From: Paracoccaceae bacterium
Lineage (GTDB): Bacteria > Pseudomonadota > Alphaproteobacteria > Rhodobacterales > Rhodobacteraceae
Length of the DNA stretch: 11,656 bases
Assembly (NCBI GenBank): GCA_003565055.1
Contig: PXDM01000230.1
Span: 1-11,656, forward strand
Reading direction: 5' to 3'
Made by a program: the position numbers and the translations under genes. This document shows, in pieces, positions 1 through 6,165 of the stretch (positions are counted from its first letter, which is position 1; every line of letters begins with the position of its first letter). The notes below the pieces were generated by a model, which was given only the letters and a program-made list of their open reading frames with translations, was not told the origin of the DNA and searched no databases.

Positions 1-34
1 GCAGCGGGCTTACCGCTGATGTGGCATTGGCCAT
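1..34 (-). CDS. N-terminus of a cut-off gene, possibly a mobile-element recombinase
   Basis: Reading leftward from the ATG at 34, eleven codons remain before the window ends: MANATSAVSPL. An AGGAGA ribosome binding site lies 7 nt before this ATG, inside the 3' arm (minus-strand sense) of the hairpin at 38-94. From memory, the '...VSPL' ending resembles the start of tyrosine recombinases that accompany IS91-family elements in alphaproteobacteria (continuing '...VSPLRQRM'). Eleven residues cannot establish this, so the assignment is inference. A second ATG at 40 opens a frame that stops after nine codons and is less likely to be the start. The strong hairpin just upstream fits a mobile element, because several insertion sequences use such hairpins to block expression from outside transcripts. 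Confidence 0.3.
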   Translation of the reverse strand, partial: MANATSAVSPL

Positions 35-37
35 AGC

Positions 38-94
38 ATGGTCTCCTGATCAAAGGTTGGTCTCAGCAACCAAACCTTCTCATCAGGAGACCAT
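38..94. repeat. 57-nt hairpin overlapping the ribosome binding site of the leftmost gene
   Basis: ATGGTCTCCTGAT (38-50) and ATCAGGAGACCAT (82-94) are perfect 13-bp inverted copies. Inside them AAGGTTGGT (53-61) pairs with ACC-A-AACCTT (69-78), with one bulged base. This gives about 22 base pairs, a small internal loop (51-52 against 79-81) and a 7-nt loop (62-68). On the minus strand, the 3' arm carries the AGGAGA that would serve the ATG at 34, so a transcript starting further upstream would fold this site away. Confidence 0.8.
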
Positions 95-116
95 TTCCTC
101 CAATAACCACACCCAT

Positions 117-136
117 CCCGCACAGCGGGTTTGTTC
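117..136. repeat. Short hairpin beside a GTTC/GAAC tetranucleotide, possible element end
   Basis: CCCGC (117-121), ACA, GCGGG (125-129) form a 5-bp hairpin, followed by TTT and GTTC (133-136). On the minus strand this reads GAAC, AAA, hairpin, and then the sequence leading to the leftmost gene. IS91-family elements are known to insert next to GAAC or CAAG. If the leftmost gene belongs to such an element, its boundary could lie near 132. The hairpin is too short to be diagnostic by itself. Confidence 0.25.
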
Positions 137-171
137 AATCCCCTGTCGATTCAGGCTGACGGCATCTCGCT

Positions 172-948
172 CTAGCGGCGCGTGATGATCAGGTTCTGGT
201 AGTTTGGCGACGCGGGGGATTGGGTTTCCATGAAGGCGACGTCGCTTGCGTCGCGGCCAGTACCAATGATTGCCAGATCGGCGCTGGTGCTCATGCCGGT
301 GGCATCCACCACGTGCCAGGCCCCGTCCAGCCAGACTTCGGCCACAGCGTGGAAATCGGGTGGCGTGACGCCCGGGCCATAGCCCGAGGTATAGCGCGCC
401 GGGATTTGTGCAGCGCGCACCAGCGTACATACCAAATGCGCGAAATCCCTGCAAACGCCTTCGCGCGACACGAACGTGTCATTGGCGCAGGTGGCAGCGT
501 CGGAGCTGCCCGGAACATAGCTGACCGATTCGGCAACCCAGTCACGGATTGCGGCCACCTTGGCACCTGCGTCCAGATGGCCAAAGCTCTTGGCGACATA
601 GGGCATGAACAGATCCGACGGACAAAAGCGCGACGGACGCAGATAGCTCAGCAGATCGCTGGGCAAATTCTGCCAGTTATCCTGCGACAAAGTTTGCAAC
701 GGGATATCTTCGCGCGTGATTTCGACGTCAGTGACATAGCGCAGGTTCAGTCTGTCGCAGATGAGGTCAGCCCAGATCCGCTGACCCAGACCTGCTTCGC
801 CCGGGACATGCCGATGGGTTGCATTGTGGATTTCCAGCATGCTGTTTTCCACGCGCTGTCCCGGAATGGCCGCCGCTTCGACCGCGAGCAATACAGGGCC
901 GGGGCCGTCGAGCTGGTAATCCATGACGACATCAATGTTCAAACGCAT
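172..948 (-). CDS. Transglutaminase-like domain protein
   Basis: This 258-aa protein belongs to the transglutaminase-like superfamily (papain-like fold) common in proteobacteria. The likely catalytic triad is visible: Cys166 in REGVCRDFAHL, His200 in PPDFHAVAEVWL and Asp215 in WHVVDATG, in the usual Cys-His-Asp order and spacing. Residues 1-100 resemble the N-terminal beta-rich region found in this protein type, with no signal peptide or membrane segment, so it is probably cytoplasmic. The ATG at 948 follows an AAAAGG about 10 nt upstream. Family members act as cysteine peptidases or amidases, sometimes near peptide-ligase genes, but no such partner is present here and the substrate cannot be inferred. 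The stop is TAG, and the gene ends about 35 bp from the possible mobile-element edge, so it looks intact. Confidence 0.9.
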   Translation of the reverse strand: MRLNIDVVMDYQLDGPGPVLLAVEAAAIPGQRVENSMLEIHNATHRHVPGEAGLGQRIWADLICDRLNLRYVTDVEITREDIPLQTLSQDNWQNLPSDLLSYLRPSRFCPSDLFMPYVAKSFGHLDAGAKVAAIRDWVAESVSYVPGSSDAATCANDTFVSREGVCRDFAHLVCTLVRAAQIPARYTSGYGPGVTPPDFHAVAEVWLDGAWHVVDATGMSTSADLAIIGTGRDASDVAFMETQSPASPNYQNLIITRR

Positions 949-1120
949 GACGCGGGCACCTTTTACAAGTAGGGAAAGGGAGAGAATGGTGCCTGCCGCA
1001 CGCTATTGCGCGCCTAACGGAAATTCAGCTGGCCTGCAAACCAATTAGCCACATTTCGGTCGATTTCCGTTTCTTTTTGACTGCCCTCCGGGCCACGGCG
1101 GTTCCGTGGGCGCGCGCAGA

Positions 1121-1147
1121 GCAAAAGGCGCCCCGAAGGGCGCCTTT
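1121..1147 (-). terminator. Rho-independent terminator of sodB
   Basis: AAAGGCGCCC (1124-1133) and GGGCGCCTTT (1138-1147) are perfect 10-bp inverted copies around a 4-nt loop. On the minus strand the loop is TTCG closed by C-G, the very stable UUCG tetraloop, and the stem ends in TTTTGC. It begins 7 nt after the sodB stop codon. Confidence 0.9.
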
Positions 1148-1153
1148 GACCGG

Positions 1154-1753
1154 TCACATGCGCGATGCGACGTTTTCCCAATTCACCAGCTTCTCGAGGA
1201 AATTGGTCAGATAGGCAGGGCGCTTGTTGCGGAAGTCGATGTAATAGCTGTGCTCCCACACATCGCAGCCCAGAAGCGCGGTCTGCCCGAAACACAACGG
1301 ATTGACGCCATTCTCGGTCTTGGTGACCTTCAGCGCGCCATCCTTGTCCTTCACGAGCCAGCACCAGCCAGAGCCAAACTGCCCGGCACCTGCGGCCGAG
1401 AACTCTTCCTTGAACTTGTCGACCGACCCAAAGCTTTCGACCAGCGCCTTTTCCAGCTCCGAAGGCATGGATTTCGCACCCGGCCCCATCATTTCCCAAA
1501 ACTGCACGTGGTTCCAGTGCTGGCTGGCATTGTTGAAAATGCCTGTCTGCGCCACGGCCCCGGACTGATAGGTGCCGGTGATGATGTCCTCCACCGATTT
1601 GCCTTCCCACTCGGTCCCGGCGATCAGCTTGTTGCCGTTATCGACATAGGCCTTGTGGTGAATGTCGTGGTGAAATTCCAGCGTCTCGGCACTCATGCCG
1701 AGACCTGCGAGCGCGTCATGGGCATAGGGGAGATCGGGAAGTTCGAAAGCCAT
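1154..1753 (-). CDS. sodB: Superoxide dismutase, Fe/Mn family (Fe-type)
   Basis: This 199-aa enzyme converts superoxide to O2 and H2O2 in the cytoplasm. The four expected metal ligands are present: His28 (LEFHHDIHH), His82 (QHWNH), Asp164 and His168 (DVWEH). Gln78, just before HWNH, sits where E. coli iron SOD has its second-shell glutamine. The place where manganese enzymes carry theirs is Gly149 (NGVNPL), so iron is the more likely metal. A cambialistic enzyme cannot be excluded. The length and the MAFELPDLPY start match the family. The ATG at 1753 follows GAGGA by 7 nt. It lies 88 bp downstream of soxG on the same strand and has its own terminator. A possible promoter is present in the gap, so it may be transcribed separately. 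Confidence 0.97.
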   Translation of the reverse strand: MAFELPDLPYAHDALAGLGMSAETLEFHHDIHHKAYVDNGNKLIAGTEWEGKSVEDIITGTYQSGAVAQTGIFNNASQHWNHVQFWEMMGPGAKSMPSELEKALVESFGSVDKFKEEFSAAGAGQFGSGWCWLVKDKDGALKVTKTENGVNPLCFGQTALLGCDVWEHSYYIDFRNKRPAYLTNFLEKLVNWENVASRM

Positions 1754-1793
1754 CTGTTTGTCCTCGTCTGTTGTTATGTCTCTTCGCCCCCGG

Positions 1794-1822
1794 AATAAGA
1801 GCCCTGTGCGCGCTCAGGTCAA
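1794..1822 (-). promoter_or_regulatory. Possible sodB promoter
   Basis: On the minus strand, TTGACC (1822-1817) is followed after 17 nt by CTTATT (1799-1794), about 40 nt before the sodB start. The -35 match is good and the -10 match is poor. No clear soxG terminator is seen in the same gap, so read-through from the sarcosine oxidase genes remains possible. Confidence 0.3.
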
Positions 1823-1841
1823 GGGGCCTCAGGGAATTAAC

Positions 1842-2408
1842 TCAGACATAGAGCGCGGGTTCCGATCCGGGCGCGGCGGCGAGGCTGAGCAGATCGAACA
1901 TGTACTTTGCGACCGAGCGGAAGCAGATGATCTGCGCTTCCTCGGCGTCGGTCACCAGAATGGCCGCGGCCACCTGGGCGGCGCGCGTGCGGCGGATATC
2001 GCCCGTGTTGAGCGTGCTGAAATCGACCGGGCAGAGCTTGGCCAGCGCGTTACGCCAGCCGGCCCCAGTGACACGGAACACGGCCCGCGCGTCCGAGACA
2101 TTCGCCAGCGTCACAAACGCCCCTGCGAGGTCTTCGCGCAGGCGCTCGACCAGCGCCGGGGCGTCCGCATGCGGGCAAAGGATCATCAATTCATCGGGCG
2201 ACATCCAGACGAGGCTGTGCGCGCCCTCACGGGTGATCTTGCGTGTCTCAGGCATGGCGCAGCCTGTGGCGGCCTTCAGCGCTTTCGCCAGATTTGCCGC
2301 GCCAAGGTCGCCGCGCAGCGTGATCATGCCTTGCAGCCCAGCCTCGGACACCTGAACGAACCCTGTGAATTCAGCGCCGGGCCATGCGCTTCTCAAGATC
2401 TCAGACAT
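1842..2408 (-). CDS. soxG: Sarcosine oxidase gamma subunit
   Basis: This is the gamma subunit (188 aa) of heterotetrameric sarcosine oxidase, with a fold related to the folate-binding T-protein family. It caps the complex rather than carrying a cofactor. The protein starts MSEILRSAWPG, and its body (TGFVQVSEAGLQ, ARAVFRVTGAGW, RSVAKYMFDLL) is typical of SoxG. I chose the ATG at 2408 over one at 2486, because the upstream 26 residues are arginine-rich read-through of the soxA 3' end and do not look like protein. The sequence AAGGAAGGGG lies 9 nt before the chosen ATG. The start overlaps the last 8 nt of soxA (ATGTCTGA), which suggests translational coupling. It is the last subunit gene of the cluster. 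Confidence 0.93.
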   Translation of the reverse strand: MSEILRSAWPGAEFTGFVQVSEAGLQGMITLRGDLGAANLAKALKAATGCAMPETRKITREGAHSLVWMSPDELMILCPHADAPALVERLREDLAGAFVTLANVSDARAVFRVTGAGWRNALAKLCPVDFSTLNTGDIRRTRAAQVAAAILVTDAEEAQIICFRSVAKYMFDLLSLAAAPGSEPALYV

Positions 2409-5403
2409 TCTGCCGCGCCCCTTCCTTGTCATAGAGCACCGGGTCCACGATGCGCGCCTTGATCCGTTTGTCCTGCGGCCCGGCAAAGATCAGCTCCTCG
2501 CCCATCCGCTCCGGCCCCTGTGCCACCAGCCCCATCGCGATCCCACGCCCCAGCGTCGCCGAATAATAGGTCGAGGTCACGCGCCCTTCGGTCACGGCCT
2601 GCCCATTGGCATTCTTGCCCTTGCCGAGCGCCAGCGCGCCATGCGGCAGGACTGATCCATCGAGGGTTTCCAGCCCGACCAGCTTCCAGCGCTCCGGGTT
2701 GACCATGGCTTCGCGTTCCATCCCCCGCTTACCGAGGAAATCGGCTTTCTTCTTGCTGATCGCCCAGTTCAGCCCCAGGTCCTGCGGGATGACCGTGCCA
2801 TCGGTTTCATCGCCGATCATGATGAACCCCTTTTCAGCGCGCAGGATATGCAGCGCTTCGGTGCCATAGGGCATGATGCCCAGATCCGCGCCCTCAGTCA
2901 TCAGCCGCTCCCAGAGCGCCGCGCCTTGTGAGGCGGGCACAGCGATCTCGTAGCTCAACTCGCCCGAGAAGCTGATGCGGAAGGCGCGGACATCAAAACC
3001 GCCAAGCTGGCCGTCGCGCCATTCCATGAAGGGCAGGGCGTCCGCGCTGACATCCATGCCGCCCAGACGCTCCAGAAGCACACGCGCCTTCGGGCCGACC
3101 ACAGCGATCTGCGCGAATTGCTCGGTCAGATTGACCGTGTGCACCTTCCAGTCCCACCATTCGCATTGCAACCAGTCTTCCATCCAGCCATGCACATGAT
3201 CCGCGCCGCCGCTGGTCGTGTGGACAAGGAAGCTCTGCTCATCGAGCCGCGCCACGACCCCGTCATCCATCAGGAAGCCGTTTTCATTGCACATCAGCCC
3301 ATAGCGGCATTTGCCGGGTTTCAGGGTGCTCATCATGTTGGTGTAGAGCATATCGAGGAACCGCCCGGCATCGGGGCCAGAGACAAGGATCTTGCCCAGG
3401 GTCGAGGCATCGAGCAGCGACACGTTCTCACGGGCGTTCCTGACTTCGCGATTGACGGCCTGATCGCGGCTCTCGCCCGCACGCTTGTAGGTGAAGGGAC
3501 GCCGCCACTGGCCGACAGGTTCCCAATCCGCGCCATTGGCCGCGTGCCAGTCATGCAGCGGGCTGCGCCGCAGGGGTTGGAAGACCCCGCCGCGCGCTTC
3601 GCCTGCAATCGCACCGAGCGAGATCGGAGTATAGGGCGGGCGGAAGGTGGTCGTGCCTGTGGCCGGGATCGGCTGACCCAACGCATCCGACAGAACGGCG
3701 AGCCCGTTGATATTGCTTAACTTCCCCTGATCCGTCGCCATGCCGAGCGTGGTATACCGCTTGGTATGCTCGACGCTCTGATAGCCCTCGCGCGCAGCAA
3801 GCTGCACATCCGAGACTTTCACATCGTTCTGATAATCGAGCCACATTTTCGCGCGCAACGGATATTCGGCACGGCGCGGCATGATCCAGACGGGCTCAAG
3901 CGGGGCTTCCGCGACGCTCTGATCCTGCGCTGGCAGGGGCAGATCCGAGACCCCGAGCGCAGTCACAGCGGCGGCATGGGCATCTGCGAGCACTGTTGTC
4001 AGAACCCCGTTCGCGGCCCCGCAGACATGCACGAACCCCTTGCCATCGACACCCGTGGGCGGGCGGCTGGGGTCGGGGCGGAAGAAATGGCCAGTCGTGT
4101 CCCAGCTGAGCTTGCCACCACAATGCGACCACAGATGCACGACAGGCGACCAACCGCCCGACATGGCCACGGCGTCGCAGTCGATGATGTCGGAATGCGC
4201 GGTCCCCGTTCTGTCGATGCGGCAGAGTTCCGCACCAGTGACGTGTTTGCCGCCTTTGATCTTGCGCACGCCCTTGCCGGTCAGCACGCGGATCCCCAGG
4301 GCGCGCGCTTCCTCGGCGAGCGGCCCCGTGGCCTCTGCGCGCGCATCGGCGATGGCGGGCACGCCGATGCCGGCCTTGCGCAGCGCGATCGCAGTGCGAT
4401 AGGCATCATCGTTATTTGTCACCACGAGCACGGAGTTGCCGGGGGCGACCGCGTAATTCACCAGATAATCGCGCATCGCCGAACCGAGCATCACGCCCGG
4501 CAGATCATTGCCCGCAAAGGACAGCGGGCGTTCGATGGCCCCTGTCGCGGTGATGATCTGACCCGCGCGCAGGCGCCAGAGCCTGTGGCGAGGTGCCTCA
4601 GTGTCCGGTGCGTGATCGGTGATGCGTTCATAGCCCAGCACATAGCCGTGGTCATGGACCCCAGCGCCCATCATGCGCAGGCGAAGTTGCACGTTCTCCA
4701 TGGCCTCAAGCGCGCTGACAGTTGCCTTGATCCAATCCTGCGCAGGCTTGCCGTCGATCACCACGCCATCGACCGGCGCGCGCCCGCCCCAATGCGCTGT
4801 CTGCTCCCAGAGCGCCACCTTTGCGCCTGTCTGCGCTGCGCTCAGCGCCGCCTGCAGCCCGGCAATCCCGCCGCCGATGACCAGCACATCGCAAAAAGCG
4901 TAGATCTGCTCGTAGCGGTCTGGATCGCGGGCCTTGTTGGCCGGGGCCTTGCCGAGACCGGCAGAGCGGCGGATGATCGGCTCATAGACATGTTTCCAGA
5001 AGGCGCGGGGCTGCAGGAAGGTCTTGTAGTAGAACCCTGCGGTCAGAAATTGCGGCACCAGATTGTTGACCGACAGAAGGTCCAGCTCCAGGCTCGGCCA
5101 GTGGTTCTGGCTTTCGGCCACCAGACCGTCGAAAAGCTCGGTCGTGGTGGCACGCTGGTTGGGCTCATAGCGGTCAGCTGTGCCCAAGCCCACAAGCGCA
5201 TTGGGCTCTTCCGCGCCGGAGGCCACGATCCCGCGCGGGCGGTGGTATTTGAACGACCGGCCGACAAGCGTCTGACCATTCGCCAACAGGCTCGCTGCGA
5301 GCGTGTCGCCTGCGTAGCCGGTCATGGTCTTGCCGTTGAAGGTGAATTTTTGCGGTTTGCCGCGCTGGATCAGGCGGCCGCCATTGGGCAGACGATGGCT
5401 CAT
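2401..5403 (-). CDS. soxA: Sarcosine oxidase alpha subunit
   Basis: This is the large subunit (1000 aa) of heterotetrameric sarcosine oxidase. The complex demethylates sarcosine to glycine, making H2O2 and either formaldehyde or methylene-tetrahydrofolate. Residues about 15-100 match the ferredoxin-like fold at the N-terminus of this family but contain no cysteine (the first is Cys171), so no iron-sulfur cluster can bind there, as expected. A dinucleotide-binding motif, DVLVIGGGIAG, spans 172-182, and the middle region is the FAD/NAD-binding oxidoreductase part. From about residue 610 the sequence is a GcvT-like folate-binding domain (DWEPVGQWRRP, then LYTNMMSTLKPGKCRYGLM). The ATG at 5403 follows GGGAGG by 6 nt and overlaps the soxD stop by 4 nt (ATGA). 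The frame is open further upstream, but only as read-through of soxD. Confidence 0.97.
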   Translation of the reverse strand: MSHRLPNGGRLIQRGKPQKFTFNGKTMTGYAGDTLAASLLANGQTLVGRSFKYHRPRGIVASGAEEPNALVGLGTADRYEPNQRATTTELFDGLVAESQNHWPSLELDLLSVNNLVPQFLTAGFYYKTFLQPRAFWKHVYEPIIRRSAGLGKAPANKARDPDRYEQIYAFCDVLVIGGGIAGLQAALSAAQTGAKVALWEQTAHWGGRAPVDGVVIDGKPAQDWIKATVSALEAMENVQLRLRMMGAGVHDHGYVLGYERITDHAPDTEAPRHRLWRLRAGQIITATGAIERPLSFAGNDLPGVMLGSAMRDYLVNYAVAPGNSVLVVTNNDDAYRTAIALRKAGIGVPAIADARAEATGPLAEEARALGIRVLTGKGVRKIKGGKHVTGAELCRIDRTGTAHSDIIDCDAVAMSGGWSPVVHLWSHCGGKLSWDTTGHFFRPDPSRPPTGVDGKGFVHVCGAANGVLTTVLADAHAAAVTALGVSDLPLPAQDQSVAEAPLEPVWIMPRRAEYPLRAKMWLDYQNDVKVSDVQLAAREGYQSVEHTKRYTTLGMATDQGKLSNINGLAVLSDALGQPIPATGTTTFRPPYTPISLGAIAGEARGGVFQPLRRSPLHDWHAANGADWEPVGQWRRPFTYKRAGESRDQAVNREVRNARENVSLLDASTLGKILVSGPDAGRFLDMLYTNMMSTLKPGKCRYGLMCNENGFLMDDGVVARLDEQSFLVHTTSGGADHVHGWMEDWLQCEWWDWKVHTVNLTEQFAQIAVVGPKARVLLERLGGMDVSADALPFMEWRDGQLGGFDVRAFRISFSGELSYEIAVPASQGAALWERLMTEGADLGIMPYGTEALHILRAEKGFIMIGDETDGTVIPQDLGLNWAISKKKADFLGKRGMEREAMVNPERWKLVGLETLDGSVLPHGALALGKGKNANGQAVTEGRVTSTYYSATLGRGIAMGLVAQGPERMGEELIFAGPQDKRIKARIVDPVLYDKEGARQNV

Positions 5404-5723
5404 GCATATCCCTCCCAATCGGGGCGTTTGTGCTGAATCCTGGTGATCACATCGGCCGGCGGCTCGGTGGTCTGCGCCGGATAGGTCGCGAAAATTTCGA
5501 GTGTCGTTGTGTCGCGCGCAGCAAGAAACCACTTCCCGCAGCCATAGGCATGCCGCCAGCGCTCGAAATGCACACCGCGCGGGTTCTTGCGGTTGAACAT
5601 GTAGGATTCGTAGTCGTGGTCTGTCGATCCGGGGCCATGGCGGGTCAGATGCGCTTCACCACCAGAGGAAAATTCGGTTTCTTCCGCTGTGACGCCACAG
5701 CAGGGGCATGTCAGTAACAGCAT
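5400..5723 (-). CDS. soxD: Sarcosine oxidase delta subunit
   Basis: This small zinc-binding subunit (107 aa) of heterotetrameric sarcosine oxidase starts MLLLTCPCCG. Cys6, Cys9, His58 and Cys62 (RHAYGCGKWF) match the three-cysteine, one-histidine zinc site known for this subunit; Cys8 is an extra cysteine. The body motif HDYESYMFNRKNPRGVHFERW is typical of the family. The C-terminal part (to DWEGYA) is slightly long for the family, but nothing looks broken. The ATG at 5723 has GGAG 5 nt upstream. The stop overlaps the soxA start. The leader is unusual: a C/G-block hairpin ends about 20 nt before the start codon, and a terminator-like hairpin lies about 80 nt before it, so expression may be regulated or attenuated separately from soxB. 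Confidence 0.96.
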   Translation of the reverse strand: MLLLTCPCCGVTAEETEFSSGGEAHLTRHGPGSTDHDYESYMFNRKNPRGVHFERWRHAYGCGKWFLAARDTTTLEIFATYPAQTTEPPADVITRIQHKRPDWEGYA

Positions 5724-5743
5724 GGGCGCTCCAGCCCCGATGG

Positions 5744-5790
5744 CCGGGGGCGCTGCCCCCGGACCCCCGGGATATTTTTACAAAGATGAA
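5744..5790. repeat. C/G-block intergenic repeat of Rhodobacteraceae type
   Basis: CCGGGGGC (5744-5751), GCT, GCCCCCGG (5755-5762) form a perfect 8-bp hairpin. It is followed by ACCCCCGGG and then an A/T-rich tail with ATATTTTTAC and AAAGATGAAAG. From memory, this whole pattern (G-block hairpin, CCCCCGGG, ATATTT, AAAGATGAA) occurs many times between genes in Rhodobacteraceae genomes. Only one copy is present here, so the repeat status cannot be shown from the window. It lies in the soxD leader, ending about 20 nt before the start codon. Confidence 0.6.
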
Positions 5791-5792
5791 AG

Positions 5793-5843
5793 AGAGAAAA
5801 GTTGCCTTGGCATTTGCGACGCCTTGTCGCACGCCAAGGCGTG
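5793..5843 (-). terminator. Terminator-like compound hairpin between the small membrane gene and soxD
   Basis: On the minus strand, GCCTTGGC (5840-5833) pairs with GCCAAGGC (5811-5804). Inside it TGCGAC (5831-5826) pairs with GTCGCA (5820-5815) around a 5-nt loop, AAGGC. The two stems (8 and 6 bp) are separated only by a 1x3 internal loop. The sequence then runs AACTTTTCTCTCTTTC, a pyrimidine-rich tail. An alternative pairing, CGCCTTG (5841-5835) with CAAGGCG (5827-5821), uses overlapping bases, so two mutually exclusive folds are possible. This suits a terminator or an attenuator inside the cluster. Confidence 0.6.
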
Positions 5844-5873
5844 TTGATATCTGTCGCCGAGCGTGAAGGAAGA

Positions 5874-6059
5874 TCAGTCGGTCGGGATCGAGAAAGCTGC
5901 AGGGCGCGGGTCGACGAGTGGCCCGGCAAGGCCGCCTGAGGTCTGTGCCCAGAACAGGAGCCAGAACAGGATGGGCACCCCTGCGCCGATGGCGAAGCCG
6001 ATGAGTTTCTGCGGGTTGGCCTGAGTATGAGCGATAAGCGTCGAGATCTGTTTTCGCAT
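5874..6059 (-). CDS. Small single-pass membrane protein in the sarcosine oxidase cluster
   Basis: I do not recognise this 61-aa protein as a named family. It starts MRKQISTLIAHTQANPQK, a basic, polar N-terminal stretch. A hydrophobic, glycine-containing segment (LIGFAIGAGVPILFWLLFW, about residues 19-37) follows, then a short tail ending PAAFSIPTD. The pattern suggests one membrane helix with the basic end in the cytoplasm. The ATG at 6059 has GGAGG 4 nt upstream. An ATG at 6101 in the same frame lacks a good site and is less likely. It lies 106 bp after soxB and 150 bp before soxD on the same strand. No catalytic motif is seen. It could anchor or support the sarcosine oxidase, or be an unrelated passenger. 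The good ribosome binding site and clear hydrophobic segment make a real gene likely. Confidence 0.65.
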   Translation of the reverse strand: MRKQISTLIAHTQANPQKLIGFAIGAGVPILFWLLFWAQTSGGLAGPLVDPRPAAFSIPTD

Positions 6060-6165
6060 GGAGCCTCCGTTACGCAACATCTGCAATCTATGCATCCGCA
6101 CGAGAATGTCATCAGGGGAGAGGCCTGTCCCACATGCATTTTGTCGCAGGCGCGCAGGTTCGTCA

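Noticed and set aside
1093..1109. CCACGG/CCGTGG hairpin as a second terminator near sodB
   Set aside because: It is only a 6-bp stem with no T-tract, and the UUCG-loop terminator at 1121-1147 already explains the sodB end.
2409..2486. An in-frame 26-residue extension of SoxG up to 2486
   Set aside because: It lies inside soxA and is Arg-rich with no SoxG likeness; the ATG at 2408 fits better.
3766..5436. A 556-codon open frame on the + strand opposite soxA
   Set aside because: It is antisense to a clear 1000-residue SoxA, has no recognisable domain and is rich in Arg, Ala, His and Gly, as expected for a mirror frame of a GC-rich gene.
5404..5532. An in-frame 43-residue extension of SoxA up to 5532
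   Set aside because: It lies entirely inside soxD, while the ATG at 5403 has a good ribosome binding site and the family N-terminus (MSHRLPNGG).
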